The notes beneath the pieces were generated by a model, which saw only the letters and a list, made by a program, of their open reading frames with translations, did not search any database and was not told the DNA's origin. Below are positions 25,558-33,173 of a stretch of DNA of 64,000 nt, in pieces; the first letter of the stretch is position 1, and every line of letters starts with the position of its first letter. A program made the position numbers and the translations under genes. This stretch comes from Terriglobales bacterium (lineage in GTDB: Bacteria; Acidobacteriota; Terriglobia; Terriglobales; Acidobacteriaceae): assembly GCA_025462725.1 (NCBI GenBank), contig JAOAPE010000002.1:186001-250000 (forward strand). Reading direction: 5' to 3'.

Positions 25558-26295
25558 ATGAGCATTAGCACAGCGCAACAAAAACTTCTTGATGCCATGC
25601 TCGAGAAACTGAAGCAAGCCAATAGCGACAACTTGGATTCGGTCGTCCTCTACGGATCGGCGGCAGCGACTGAGGATGGGTTTCATCCGGAGTTCTCTGA
25701 CTTGAACGTACTGTGTTTGCTCCAGCGATTGGATTCGGCGGCTTTACAGAAGCTGAGTCCTGCTGTTGCATGGTGGGAGAAGCAGCAACAACCAGCACCG
25801 ATGCTTTTCACTCTGGAAGAGCTGCGAAGTTCGGCTGATGTTTTTGCGATCGAGCTATATGACATCAAAGCAACGCATCGCGTGCTGTTCGGGGCCGACC
25901 ATTTCACGTCCTTGAACGTTCCGATGGACCTGCACCGCGTCGCGGTAGAACGCGAGCTACGAACAAACCTTATTCGTCTGCGCCAACGATACATGCTGGC
26001 GAAAGCGGCAGACCGGAAGGCCGTTCTGCGGTTGATGACCGATTCTGCTTCGAGCTTCGTTACGCTCTTCCGACACGCATTGATCGCGCTCGGCGAACAA
26101 CCGCCAAAGCAGAAGCGTGAAGTTGTGAATCGGCTTGCAACTGTGATTGGCTTTGATCGCGCCGCATTCGACAAAATTCTGGATGTGCGTGAAGGCAAGA
26201 TGAGCAAAGACGTAGTAGATGTCGGAACTGTATTTGATGGCTACCTTCAGGCGATTTCGCGCGTGGTGGAGCAGGTGGACAAGCTACTGGCTTAG
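25558..26295 (+). CDS. Nucleotidyltransferase-domain protein
   Basis: A 245-residue protein whose N-terminus fits the pol-beta-type nucleotidyltransferase fold: SVVLYGSAAATEDGFHPEFSDLNVLCLL, where GSA is the G-[ST] motif and SDLN supplies the carboxylate region (only one of the usual two aspartates is clear, so activity is doubtful). The rest is helical (HRVAVERELRTNLIRLRQRYML, GEQPPKQKREVVNRLATVIGFD), like a substrate-binding helical bundle. It lies between the TPM gene and lemA, 12 bases from the former. Substrate unknown. Confidence 0.75.
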   Translation: MSISTAQQKLLDAMLEKLKQANSDNLDSVVLYGSAAATEDGFHPEFSDLNVLCLLQRLDSAALQKLSPAVAWWEKQQQPAPMLFTLEELRSSADVFAIELYDIKATHRVLFGADHFTSLNVPMDLHRVAVERELRTNLIRLRQRYMLAKAADRKAVLRLMTDSASSFVTLFRHALIALGEQPPKQKREVVNRLATVIGFDRAAFDKILDVREGKMSKDVVDVGTVFDGYLQAISRVVEQVDKLLA

Positions 26296-26339
26296 CATTT
26301 CCCGTAGAATGATGCTGCACAAAAAAGAGGAGACTAAAG

Positions 26340-26957
26340 ATGGTCAAAGGCCTGATTTTTCTTGCTGTGATCGTTCTCATTCTGCTGATGTTCGGCGGAA
26401 TGTACGTTGGTTCAAAGAACCAGATGGTATCGAAGAACGAGCAGATCAAATCAAACTGGTCGCAGGTTGACGTTGTGCTGCAACGCCGTGCTGACCTGAT
26501 CCCGAATCTGGTCGAGACGGTGAAAGGCATCGCTGGCCAGGAGCAAGCGGTCTTCGGCGAGATAGCGCGAGCACGATCCACGCTGCTTTCCGCGCAGACT
26601 CCGCAGGCGAAAATTGCCGCCAACCAGCAACTCGATGGCGCACTTGGACGGTTGCTCGCGGTGGTCGAGAACTATCCGCAATTGCGGTCGAGCGAAAACT
26701 TCCTTCGGCTTCAAGATGAGTTGGCGGGAACGGAAAACCGTATCGCTGTAGAACGCAAGCGGTACAACGATTCCATCCAGGACTACAACACCTACATTGG
26801 CCAGTTCCCTAACAGCCTGTTCGCGGGCTTTGCAGGCTTCTCGCGTAACAACGCGTACTTCGAAGCGAGCGAAACTTCGAGACAGACTCCGAAAGTGAAT
26901 TTCGGGAACAATCCTGCACCAAGCACGGCACCGACACCAGCCACTCCGAAACAGTAA
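26340..26957 (+). CDS. lemA: LemA family protein
   Basis: A 205-residue protein: N-terminal membrane anchor (LIFLAVIVLILLMFGGMYVG), then the LemA helical core (NEQIKSNWSQVDVVLQRRADLIPNLVETVKG, IARARSTLL, ENYPQLRSSENFLRLQDELAGTENRIAVERKRYNDSIQDYN) and a proline/threonine-rich tail. ATG with GAGGAGA upstream at 26327-26333. LemA proteins are anchored with the body outside and typically pair with TPM proteins, as here. A strong terminator follows. Confidence 0.93.
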   Translation: MVKGLIFLAVIVLILLMFGGMYVGSKNQMVSKNEQIKSNWSQVDVVLQRRADLIPNLVETVKGIAGQEQAVFGEIARARSTLLSAQTPQAKIAANQQLDGALGRLLAVVENYPQLRSSENFLRLQDELAGTENRIAVERKRYNDSIQDYNTYIGQFPNSLFAGFAGFSRNNAYFEASETSRQTPKVNFGNNPAPSTAPTPATPKQ

Positions 26958-26968
26958 CTTTCCTCACA

Positions 26969-26996
26969 GCAGAGACGCTTTGGCGTCTCTGCTTTT
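26969..26996 (+). terminator. Intrinsic terminator after lemA
   Basis: GCAGAGACGC (26969-26978), loop TTTG, GCGTCTCTGC (26983-26992), followed by TTTT. It sits twelve bases after the lemA stop and ends the TPM-nucleotidyltransferase-lemA unit. Confidence 0.85.
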
Positions 26997-27059
26997 CTCT
27001 CCCGCCAACCACAGCTTGTTCCCACTACATCGAAACCTCTAGGACTCGAGAGGTGAGGT

Positions 27060-27458
27060 ATGCCCGGAACCATCAGCCGCGACGAACTCAAGCAAAAAAT
27101 GGAGAGCGGCGAAAACTTTCTTCTGGTCGAGACGCTCGCTCCGGAGCATTACGATTTCGCTCATCTGCCGGGCGCAATGAACATCCCGCCGGACCGCATT
27201 GCGGAGATGGCTCCAGCGTTGCTGCCGAACAAGCAAGCAGAGATCGTCGTCTATTGCGCCAGTCCTCATTGACACGCTTCAGAAAACGCTGCCCGTGAAC
27301 TGGCGGCAATGGGATACACCAACGTATTGGACTACGAAGGCGGCAAGCAGGACTGGATCGAGGGCGGCAATCCGGTTGTAGGACAGCACGCCCATCAGCA
27401 CGAGCACAAGCCTGCGATAAAGGATGCGACTACGAATCCGGAAGAGGATGTGGCTTGA
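27060..27458 (+). CDS. Rhodanese-like protein with in-frame TGA (probable selenocysteine)
   Basis: A rhodanese domain of 132 residues if the TGA at 27270-27272 is read through. ATG 27060 has GAGGTGAGG upstream. The N-terminal part has SRDELKQKM, FLLVETLAPEHYDFAHLPGAMNIP and the active-site loop VYCASPH; codon 71 is TGA. The same frame then goes on intact with ASENAARELAAMGYTNVLDYEGGKQDWIEGGNPV and a His-rich tail to TGA 27458. Acidobacterial and other homologues have a cysteine at this place (YCANxxC type), so TGA stands exactly for Cys. A six-base-pair hairpin with an 8-base loop begins 15 bases after the TGA, within the usual bacterial SECIS distance. A point-mutated pseudogene is the alternative; whether selA/B/C exist in the genome is unseen. 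Confidence 0.75.
27288..27307 (+). promoter_or_regulatory. Candidate bacterial SECIS hairpin
   Basis: GCTGCC (27288-27293) pairs with GGCGGC (27302-27307), five Watson-Crick pairs and one G-U, around loop CGTGAACT (27294-27301). The loop starts 21 bases after the TGA. Bacterial SECIS hairpins lie about 16-37 bases after the UGA and carry a G in the first two loop positions; here the second loop base is G. Confidence 0.5.
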
Positions 27459-27459
27459 G

Positions 27460-27492
27460 AGCTGTCAGCTGTAGGCTGTCAGCTCTCAGCTA
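27460..27492. repeat. Short repetitive spacer (AGCTGTCAGCT-type)
   Basis: AGCTGTCAGCTGTAGGCTGTCAGCTCTCAGCT-like sequence between the rhodanese stop and the peptidase stop: three CTGTCAGCT or CTCTCAGCT units with internal palindromes. It resembles small dispersed intergenic repeats; no second copy was noticed in the window. Confidence 0.5.
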
Positions 27493-27505
27493 AACCTGTT
27501 CGAAA

Positions 27506-29677
27506 CTACTGAAACTTCTCTACTCCCAGCTGCGTTAAGAAAAATGCATAGTCGAATGCTACTTCGTGCAAGTAATCGTAGCGGCCGGATGCGCCGCCGT
27601 GTCCTGCGGCCATGTTGGTCTTGAGCATCAGCGGATGCTGATCGGTTGCAGGCTTTAGAGTCCGCATTTTCGCAACGTACTTCGCTGGCTCCCAATACAT
27701 CACCTGGCTGTCATTAAATGAAGTTTTCACCAGGATCGTGGGATACACGCTCGCCTTCAAGTTGTCATAGGGCGAGTACTGCTTCATGTAATCGAAATCC
27801 GGCTTCTTGTTCGGATTGCCCCACTCTTCGTACTCGCCGACCGTGAGCGGCAGCGAGGCGTCGAGCATAGTGTTGAGCACGTCAACAAACGGGACGCCGG
27901 TGAGCACGGCCTTCCACAGATCAGGACGCATATTCGTGACAGCGCCCATCAGCAATCCGCCGGCGCTGCGGCCTTCAATGGCGATGCGGTCCTTCGACGC
28001 GTACTTCTGAGCGACCAGGTATTCCGCGCTGGCGATGAAATCAGTGAAGGTGTTCATCTTGTGCATCATGCGACCGTCGTCGTGCCACGGCTTGCCTAAA
28101 TCTCCGCCACCTCGGATATGCGCAAGCGCGACCACCACGCCGCGATCGAGCAATGCGAGTCGGCTGGCGTTGAAGCCGAGCGGGATGGAGATTCCATATG
28201 AACCGTAGCTGTAGAGATAGAGCGGGGCCGTGCCATCGCGCTTCACGTTCTTGCGATAGATGACGGAAACAGGAACCTGCTTGCCATCGTGCGCGGTGGC
28301 GAAGACTCGATCTACCTGGTAGTTGTTGCGGTCGAATCCGCCGGGGACTTCCGTCTGCTTGATCAGCGTGGACGAGAGGTTGTTCACGTCATAGTCATAC
28401 GCAGAATTGGGCGTGATCGGCGAAGTGTAGTTGTAGCGAAAAACGGACGTGTTCCATTCGGCGTTGGGCCCCGGCGATGCTGCGTAAACCGCTTCGGGGA
28501 ATTTGATGCGATTGTCAGCGCGGAAGGGCTTACCGTCGCCGTTGCGGAGATCAATGATGCGCAACTGCTGCAAACCGTTGTCGCGCTCACCGAGAACCAT
28601 GAACTCGGCGAATGTATTGAGGCTTTCCACCATGACGTTGTCGCGATGGGGAATGAGCGACTTCCAGTTCTTGCGGTCAGGATCGCTGATGGGCGCGGTC
28701 ATGATGCCGTAGTTGCGTCCACCCTGATTCGTGCGGATGTAGAACTGATCGCCGTGGTCGGAAACGAAATATTCCTGATCGTGAACGCGCGGCGCGATCA
28801 TCTTGAAGTCGGCGGTGGGCTTGTCAGCGGAGATGAATCGCGACTCAGAAGTGGTATGGCTGCCGAGTTCCAGGAAGATGAATTTCTTGCTGCGCGATTT
28901 GTAGACGTCCACGTTGAAGGCTTCATCGGCCTCTTCGTAAATCAGCTTGTCAGTCGCGGGATCGGTGCCAAGTTCATGGCGATACATACGATACGGCCGC
29001 TTGGCGCTGTCCTCGACGACGTAGAAGATGGTCTTGTTGTCGTTCGCCCAGGCGATAGAGTTGGTCTTCGCGATCGCCTCTGGCAAGAGCTTGCCAGTGC
29101 GCAGATCTTTAACGTGCAGCGTGTACTGGCGAAATCCGGTGTTGTCAGTGGAGTACGCGAGATAGTTGGCGTCGTCACTGATAGCAAAGGCGCCGAGACT
29201 CATAAATTTCTCGCCCTTCGCGAGTTCGTTCTGATCGAGGATGACTTCCTCGGGAGCGTCTAGCTTGAGATGTTTCCGCGCGTACGTGGGATATTGCTTC
29301 CCCTGCTCGGTGCGTGAGTAGTAAAAGTAGTTGCCGTTCTTGTACGGCGCGCTCACATCCGTTTCCTTCACATGGCTCAACAGCTCTTTATAGAGCTTGT
29401 CCTGTAGCGGCGTGGTGGGCGCCATGAGCGCGTCAGTGTAAGCGTTCTCGGCCTCCAGATACGCGGCCACTTCGGGATTCGACTTCTCGCGCATCCAGAA
29501 GTAGTTGTCTTTAAGAGTGTCGCCATGGATCTGCGTCTCTTTGACGACGCGCTTGGCGACAGGCGGCTTTGCGTCATTTGCGGCCTTAGTCTTAGTGTCT
29601 TCGGCGCTGGTAAGAGGAGTAGAGCTGATAGTGGCGGTCATGAGCAGGCTGAGTATCCACTTCTTAGAATTCGTCAT
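27506..29677 (-). CDS. Prolyl oligopeptidase family (S9A) peptidase, oligopeptidase B-like
   Basis: A 723-residue protein from ATG 29677 (MTNSKKWILSLLMTATISSTPLTSAED, signal peptide); the frame extends 70 codons upstream into non-coding-like sequence. N-terminal PREP propeller block (GDTLKDNYFWMREKSNPEVAAYLEAEN) and C-terminal hydrolase with nucleophile GRSAGG, the aspartate in SFNDSQV and the histidine in GHGGASGR. PFVDVLNTMLDASLPLTVGEYEEWGNP is typical of oligopeptidase B relatives. It probably degrades short peptides in the periplasm. Single gene, followed by a short repeat spacer and the convergent rhodanese. Confidence 0.93.
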   Translation of the reverse strand: MTNSKKWILSLLMTATISSTPLTSAEDTKTKAANDAKPPVAKRVVKETQIHGDTLKDNYFWMREKSNPEVAAYLEAENAYTDALMAPTTPLQDKLYKELLSHVKETDVSAPYKNGNYFYYSRTEQGKQYPTYARKHLKLDAPEEVILDQNELAKGEKFMSLGAFAISDDANYLAYSTDNTGFRQYTLHVKDLRTGKLLPEAIAKTNSIAWANDNKTIFYVVEDSAKRPYRMYRHELGTDPATDKLIYEEADEAFNVDVYKSRSKKFIFLELGSHTTSESRFISADKPTADFKMIAPRVHDQEYFVSDHGDQFYIRTNQGGRNYGIMTAPISDPDRKNWKSLIPHRDNVMVESLNTFAEFMVLGERDNGLQQLRIIDLRNGDGKPFRADNRIKFPEAVYAASPGPNAEWNTSVFRYNYTSPITPNSAYDYDVNNLSSTLIKQTEVPGGFDRNNYQVDRVFATAHDGKQVPVSVIYRKNVKRDGTAPLYLYSYGSYGISIPLGFNASRLALLDRGVVVALAHIRGGGDLGKPWHDDGRMMHKMNTFTDFIASAEYLVAQKYASKDRIAIEGRSAGGLLMGAVTNMRPDLWKAVLTGVPFVDVLNTMLDASLPLTVGEYEEWGNPNKKPDFDYMKQYSPYDNLKASVYPTILVKTSFNDSQVMYWEPAKYVAKMRTLKPATDQHPLMLKTNMAAGHGGASGRYDYLHEVAFDYAFFLTQLGVEKFQ

Positions 29678-29998
29678 AGGTTTAGATTGTGCTGCGTAAG
29701 ATTGGGTGCAGAGTGACCTAACTGCTTCACGGAAACGATACTCCAGAGCAGGGGGGAAAACAAATGGGGCGTCACTTGGCCAGTTTCTGACCGTGACTGA
29801 CGAATAACTGCCTAATCCCCAGACACATAATTTAGAGCCATCTGGGAGTCTCAAGTCCAAGTACGCTCCTAAGTCATTTGCTATCAATTTTTTACCAAAG
29901 CGAGCTTTGGCGCGAAGCTTTGGCTATAGGGCTGCACTTAGAGCAAGTGCATGCGCGGATAACAATCGCCAATGATTTAAGCCCAGAGGATTACCACC
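29678..29998. other. Intergenic region with candidate sigma-54 promoter
   Basis: No gene seen. The left part belongs to the 5' side of the peptidase gene. At 29921-29936 TGGCTATAGGGCTGCA has the invariant GG-N10-GC spacing of a -24/-12 promoter, 62 bases ahead of the ATG at 29999. CGAGCTTTGGCGCGAAGCTTTGG just upstream contains the short inverted match AGCTTTGG/CGAAGCT. The purpose is inferred from the activator gene next door. Confidence 0.45.
29921..29936 (+). promoter_or_regulatory. Candidate sigma-54 promoter before the truncated gene
   Basis: TGGC-TAT-AGGG-CTGCA matches TGGCACG-N4-TTGCA in the invariant GG and GC and their spacing. It faces the signal-peptide fragment at 29999. Confidence 0.4.
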
Positions 29999-30226
29999 AT
30001 GAAACGCTTTGCACTCGCAACCTTCTTCACTTTTCTAGTCTTGGCAACTTCTTCGCTGTACGGTCAAAACGACCACACGAAGAGCGAAATCACCTCCGAT
30101 CTGCCAAATGACAGCACGCTATCCGCGGCGCTTCCCCGCTCTCTATCAATCAGTAACATCTCGTGCGAGAGCTTTCCGAATTCCGTGACATTCTCGAGCT
30201 CACGAACATTCCCGGGCCATGAATAA
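29999..30226 (+). pseudogene. 5' fragment of a small secreted-protein gene, truncated
   Basis: ATG 29999 has AGAGGA upstream and encodes a clean signal peptide (MKRFALATFFTFLVLATSSLYGQ) followed by NDHTKSEIT, the start pattern of small acidobacterial secreted proteins. After about residue 35 the frame runs into the antisense of the convergent sigma-54 activator gene and reads as nonsense to the stop at 30226. The real gene probably continued differently before a deletion or rearrangement joined it here. Its promoter region looks intact, so a short exported peptide could still be made. Confidence 0.5.
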
Positions 30227-31302
30227 TTTGCGAGCACCAGTTGCGCGCGTCGTGAGATTCCCGCAACTGGCTTGTTGTAGAGCTTTGAAAAGTGTTCAAC
30301 GAAGTGTCGTTCGAGGAATGGCAGGTCTTCTCTTCTCTGCTGAAGGCGCGGGACATGAATCTCGACCATGGAAAGGCGGTAATACAAGTCTTCCCGGAAA
30401 GTTTTTTGGGCTACCATCGCGCGAAGGTTGCGGTGCGTGGCTGCAACAACCCGTACATCGACTTTTCGAGTTACCGGGGATCCAACGCGCTGGATCTCTT
30501 GATTTTCTAACACCCGCAGCAGCTTTGCTTGAGCCACCAAAGGTAATTCACCGATCTCATCCAGAAAGACTGTGCCTCCATTGGCGTACTCGAAGAGGCC
30601 GATCTTGTCCTGCGTTGCTCCCGTGAATGCCCCTTTGACGTATCCGAACAGTTCGCTCTCGAACAGAGTGTCTACAAGCGCCGAGCAGTTACACACTGCA
30701 AACTTGTCTTGCTTCGCAGGGCTTAACTTGTGCAGGGCATTTGCCACCAGTTCTTTGCCAGACCCTGTAGGGCCACTCACCAATATGTTCCGAAAATGCG
30801 GAGCAACCCTGCGAATCCGCGAAAAAACCTCCAACATTGCTGGACTTCGCCCGATGATCCCTTCGAAGGTGTAAGCCTGGAGTGCTTGCCTATCCAGAAG
30901 CATTGACGCTTCTCGCAGTTTGGCTTCAGCGATAGGCCTGGAAATCCGTTGCTTCAGCACGTCTATGGGGACGGGCTTGTTTATATAATCAGCCGCCCCT
31001 TTCTGGATCGCTTGCAATGCGGTCTCGGCCGAATACTCCCCGGACATCAGGATCACTTCGACACCGGGATCTACGTCTATCAGCTTTTCCAGTAACTCAA
31101 TTCCCGTCATCCCGGGCAGCATCAGGTCAGTGATCACTATCTGCGGACGTTTTTCTGAGAACAGATCTAAGCCTTGTTGAGGATTTGAAGCGGTATATAT
31201 CTTTAAACCCGGCTGTGCCAGTCCGTGCTCAAGCGCTTCCAAGGTGGGAACATCGTGGTCAATTACGAGGGCTGAAATTTCTTGAACACCATCAACGTAC
31301 AT
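30064..31302 (-). CDS. Sigma-54 activator (NtrC-type) lacking its DNA-binding domain
   Basis: A 412-residue response regulator: receiver domain 8-125 (acidic D15/D17, acceptor D59 in IVITDLMLPGMTG, K in NKPVP), then the AAA+ sigma-54 domain with Walker A GPTGSGKE, GAFTGA, Walker B GGTVFLDEIG, and WPGNVREL. After ENVTEFGKLSHEMLLIDRERG the normal Fis-type helix-turn-helix is missing; the last 30 or so residues (SAADSVLSFGRSEVISLFVWSF) are antisense to a secreted-protein fragment. The gene is therefore truncated and cannot bind enhancer DNA by itself. Some activators work without HTH, but the junction with another broken gene favours damage. Confidence 0.85.
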   Translation of the reverse strand: MYVDGVQEISALVIDHDVPTLEALEHGLAQPGLKIYTASNPQQGLDLFSEKRPQIVITDLMLPGMTGIELLEKLIDVDPGVEVILMSGEYSAETALQAIQKGAADYINKPVPIDVLKQRISRPIAEAKLREASMLLDRQALQAYTFEGIIGRSPAMLEVFSRIRRVAPHFRNILVSGPTGSGKELVANALHKLSPAKQDKFAVCNCSALVDTLFESELFGYVKGAFTGATQDKIGLFEYANGGTVFLDEIGELPLVAQAKLLRVLENQEIQRVGSPVTRKVDVRVVAATHRNLRAMVAQKTFREDLYYRLSMVEIHVPRLQQRREDLPFLERHFVEHFSKLYNKPVAGISRRAQLVLANYSWPGNVRELENVTEFGKLSHEMLLIDRERGSAADSVLSFGRSEVISLFVWSF

Positions 31303-31476
31303 TTATGGGCCTGCAATTCTTCGGAATCCTGAGTCGGAGTAATTTGGTTGAGACAGCTTAGCTTCTTTCTCGATGGCCCGGTTTACGAAAACCGGAATTT
31401 AGCTTTATTACTGCGCGCAACCTGCCCCTTGTGATATACGACGCGTTGCCGTGGGGAGACCTTGAACACCAGTCAA

Positions 31477-31518
31477 GGTGCCTGCCAGGTGGACATGTCT
31501 GCACAGGTTTCAGGCACC
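31477..31518 (+). promoter_or_regulatory. Inverted repeat, possible activator-binding site
   Basis: GGTGCCTG at 31477-31484 and CAGGCACC at 31511-31518 are perfect 8-bp inverted copies, 26 bases apart, with CCTGCCAGG overlapping the left arm. Position relative to the downstream promoter fits an NtrC-type enhancer. Confidence 0.35.
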
Positions 31519-31580
31519 GCAGCTTCCCTCGACCCTCATCTCTCGCCTGTGTTTACAGCAACTTACATGCGCAAATAGAC

Positions 31581-31596
31581 TGGCCTGCTGAATGCT
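31581..31596 (+). promoter_or_regulatory. Candidate sigma-54 promoter
   Basis: TGGCCTG-CTGA-ATGCT carries GG-N10-GC. It lies 45 bases ahead of the GTG at 31642 and divergent from a sigma-54 activator gene. Confidence 0.4.
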
Positions 31597-31641
31597 TTAT
31601 CCATAGCAGAAGTTGAGTTTTCATTTAAGGGAGATAGTTCA

Positions 31642-32013
31642 GTGAAAAGCCATTCTGATTTGATAAAGCGGATCATCAAAGATTTGAGTAAGGTCGATTT
31701 GGTCCTGATGTTTCAGCAACCGGCCGAAAAAAATTCAATTGAAGAAGCGCTACTCTGCGAGTTGAAGAGTGCGACGGACAATCTGAGGACGGCCATGTGG
31801 TGCCGCATGCGCGCGGGTGAGACGCAGGAAGACGAAACGCGAGCTACCATTCAACAGTACCGGGAGCAGCGTGTGGCCAAGTTGATACAACAGTACCCAA
31901 TGTACGTAAGACAATCTAATGCGCGGGAAGGTTCAAAATTGGGGAAATTTGAAGAGATGGCGAACATCGCACTTCAAGAGCACCTGGCAGCACCGACAAT
32001 GCAAGTAAATTGA
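31642..32013 (+). CDS. Hypothetical protein divergent from the sigma-54 activator
   Basis: A 123-residue, mostly helical cytosolic protein (MKSHSDLIKRIIKDLSKVDLVLMF...). GTG start at 31642 with AAGGGAG eight bases upstream. No cysteine motif, membrane segment or known family. A candidate sigma-54 promoter and inverted repeat precede it, which makes it a plausible target of the neighbouring activator before that gene was truncated. Confidence 0.6.
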   Translation: MKSHSDLIKRIIKDLSKVDLVLMFQQPAEKNSIEEALLCELKSATDNLRTAMWCRMRAGETQEDETRATIQQYREQRVAKLIQQYPMYVRQSNAREGSKLGKFEEMANIALQEHLAAPTMQVN

Positions 32014-32039
32014 AACGTGTCGTAGAAGTACAAGAATCG

Positions 32040-32066
32040 AAAAAGCCTGCCCTCTCAGGCAGGCTC
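32040..32066 (-). terminator. Intrinsic terminator of the DUF4412 gene
   Basis: On the minus strand AGCCTGCC-loop-GGCAGGCT (32066-32045) is followed by TTTTT. It lies twenty bases beyond the stop at 32086. Confidence 0.8.
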
Positions 32067-32085
32067 CTGCTTTGCGAATAGTTCG

Positions 32086-32712
32086 TTACTGATTGTCCCG
32101 TCCTTGGCGCATGGCACTCATGTCGAACTTCTGGTAATCCTTGGGGACTTCGAAGTTCTTGGCATCCTGCGGGCCTTCCTTGAAGTTGGTGAACTCGAAC
32201 GTGGTGCCGTCCGCGCCAACGCTCTTCATGGGGAGGTGAGTTTTCTGATCCACCCATGCGGTGCGGTTCTGCTTGGGGTCGGTGGTGTTGGTGAATTCCC
32301 ATTTGTCGCAGGAGCGCCCGTTCACGGTCTCCGTGCCGACTTTCTTGCAAGTCATGTCTTTCTCACTGGCGCAAGGATTCTCGCTGAGGGCCTTGATGTC
32401 CGGCATCTTGGGGCCGCGGCGACGTCCACCTGGGCCGCCGGCGAGATTGGTTTCCATGTACATCTTCATTTCATGCATAAGCACAATGCTTTTCTGAGTG
32501 GCGCTATCAGTGATGGTGGACATCTCACCGCGTTGCGAGTTCATGTCCATGCGGACTTTGCCAGCACCAAAAAACATCTTGCCCTTCATCGGTTGGCTGT
32601 CCGGATTGCTGACCGAGATGTCCGCGGAGAATTGCGGAGGCGAGGGCATCTGCGCGAAGGCGCAAACTACTAGGATTGCGAAACTCAGGGTGAAACGGGT
32701 AAGGGTTTTCAT
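32086..32712 (-). CDS. Secreted DUF4412-like protein
   Basis: A 208-residue protein from ATG 32712 with AGGAG upstream; the longer frame is not used. Signal peptide MKTLTRFTLSFAILVVCAFAQ, then a beta-rich body (QFSADISVSNPDSQPMKGKMFFGAGKVRMDMN, IVLMHEMKMYMET, ACSEKDM-like CASEKDMTCKKVGTETVNGRSCDKWEF), as in DUF4412 proteins. Two cysteine pairs may form disulphides. Probably a periplasmic or outer-envelope protein of unknown function. Single gene. Confidence 0.75.
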   Translation of the reverse strand: MKTLTRFTLSFAILVVCAFAQMPSPPQFSADISVSNPDSQPMKGKMFFGAGKVRMDMNSQRGEMSTITDSATQKSIVLMHEMKMYMETNLAGGPGGRRRGPKMPDIKALSENPCASEKDMTCKKVGTETVNGRSCDKWEFTNTTDPKQNRTAWVDQKTHLPMKSVGADGTTFEFTNFKEGPQDAKNFEVPKDYQKFDMSAMRQGRDNQ

Positions 32713-32833
32713 TCGGCTCCTATGGATGGCATGCGCGGCGCGCGCAGCGATGTGAAAAACGAAAGCGGATATGTATAGCACGGGCGTTGCTTTGTGACAA
32801 CGCATCGGCTGTTTGGGTGGGGTCAGTTCGAAA

Positions 32834-33073
32834 CTACGCCATTGTCCAGTTCATTTGATTCTTGAAATTGGCAAAGCATTCCGGGCATATCCACTGTCCA
32901 GAGCTTGTCGTATACCCTTCAGAAAAGGCATTTTCTCCAGATTCAATAATCGTCTTCCAGCATCCCTGACAATGATCGTGGTTCGAACTAGCGTCGTGGG
33001 AGAGATATTTCTTGAATCGGAGGGCTTCGCCCCTTGTGTGTTCCAAGTTTTCAAGATGCCACGCATTGCTCAT
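32834..33073 (-). CDS. Small zinc-ribbon-like protein
   Basis: A 79-residue protein with ATG 33073 and GAGGTAG upstream. CQGCWKTI and WICPECF form a two-CxxC zinc ribbon with about 25 residues between. The N-terminus is hydrophilic with several histidines (SSNHDHCQGC). It is probably a small metal-binding or nucleic-acid-associated protein. It is not in an obvious operon. Confidence 0.7.
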   Translation of the reverse strand: MSNAWHLENLEHTRGEALRFKKYLSHDASSNHDHCQGCWKTIIESGENAFSEGYTTSSGQWICPECFANFKNQMNWTMA

Positions 33074-33173
33074 GCCGCTACCTCAGCTACTTCGCTCTCA
33101 GATAATGGCACCAACTCGTCGAAACTCAAAACTGTCGAGCCCCGGCACTTCTTCGTCGGAATGACATTGGAAC

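Larger units (their letters stand above)
31303..31641. other. Divergent intergenic region with candidate enhancer and sigma-54 promoter
   Basis: No gene seen. It holds an inverted repeat GGTGCCTG (31477-31484) / CAGGCACC (31511-31518), about 65-105 bases ahead of a candidate -24/-12 element (31581-31596), the usual layout for an enhancer site and sigma-54 promoter. The next gene has a GTG start with an AAGGGAG ribosome site at 31627-31633. Confidence 0.45.

Noticed and set aside
27060-27272. Rhodanese as a plain 70-residue protein ending at the TGA
   Set aside because: The fold would be cut in half in the active-site loop, while the same frame downstream stays conserved; Sec readthrough (or a recent point mutation) explains the sequence better.
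28289-29263. Long open frame (324 codons) on the plus strand opposite the S9 peptidase
   Set aside because: It is antisense to a well-supported peptidase with intact catalytic motifs, and its product is a low-complexity valine/arginine-rich shadow with no ribosome site.
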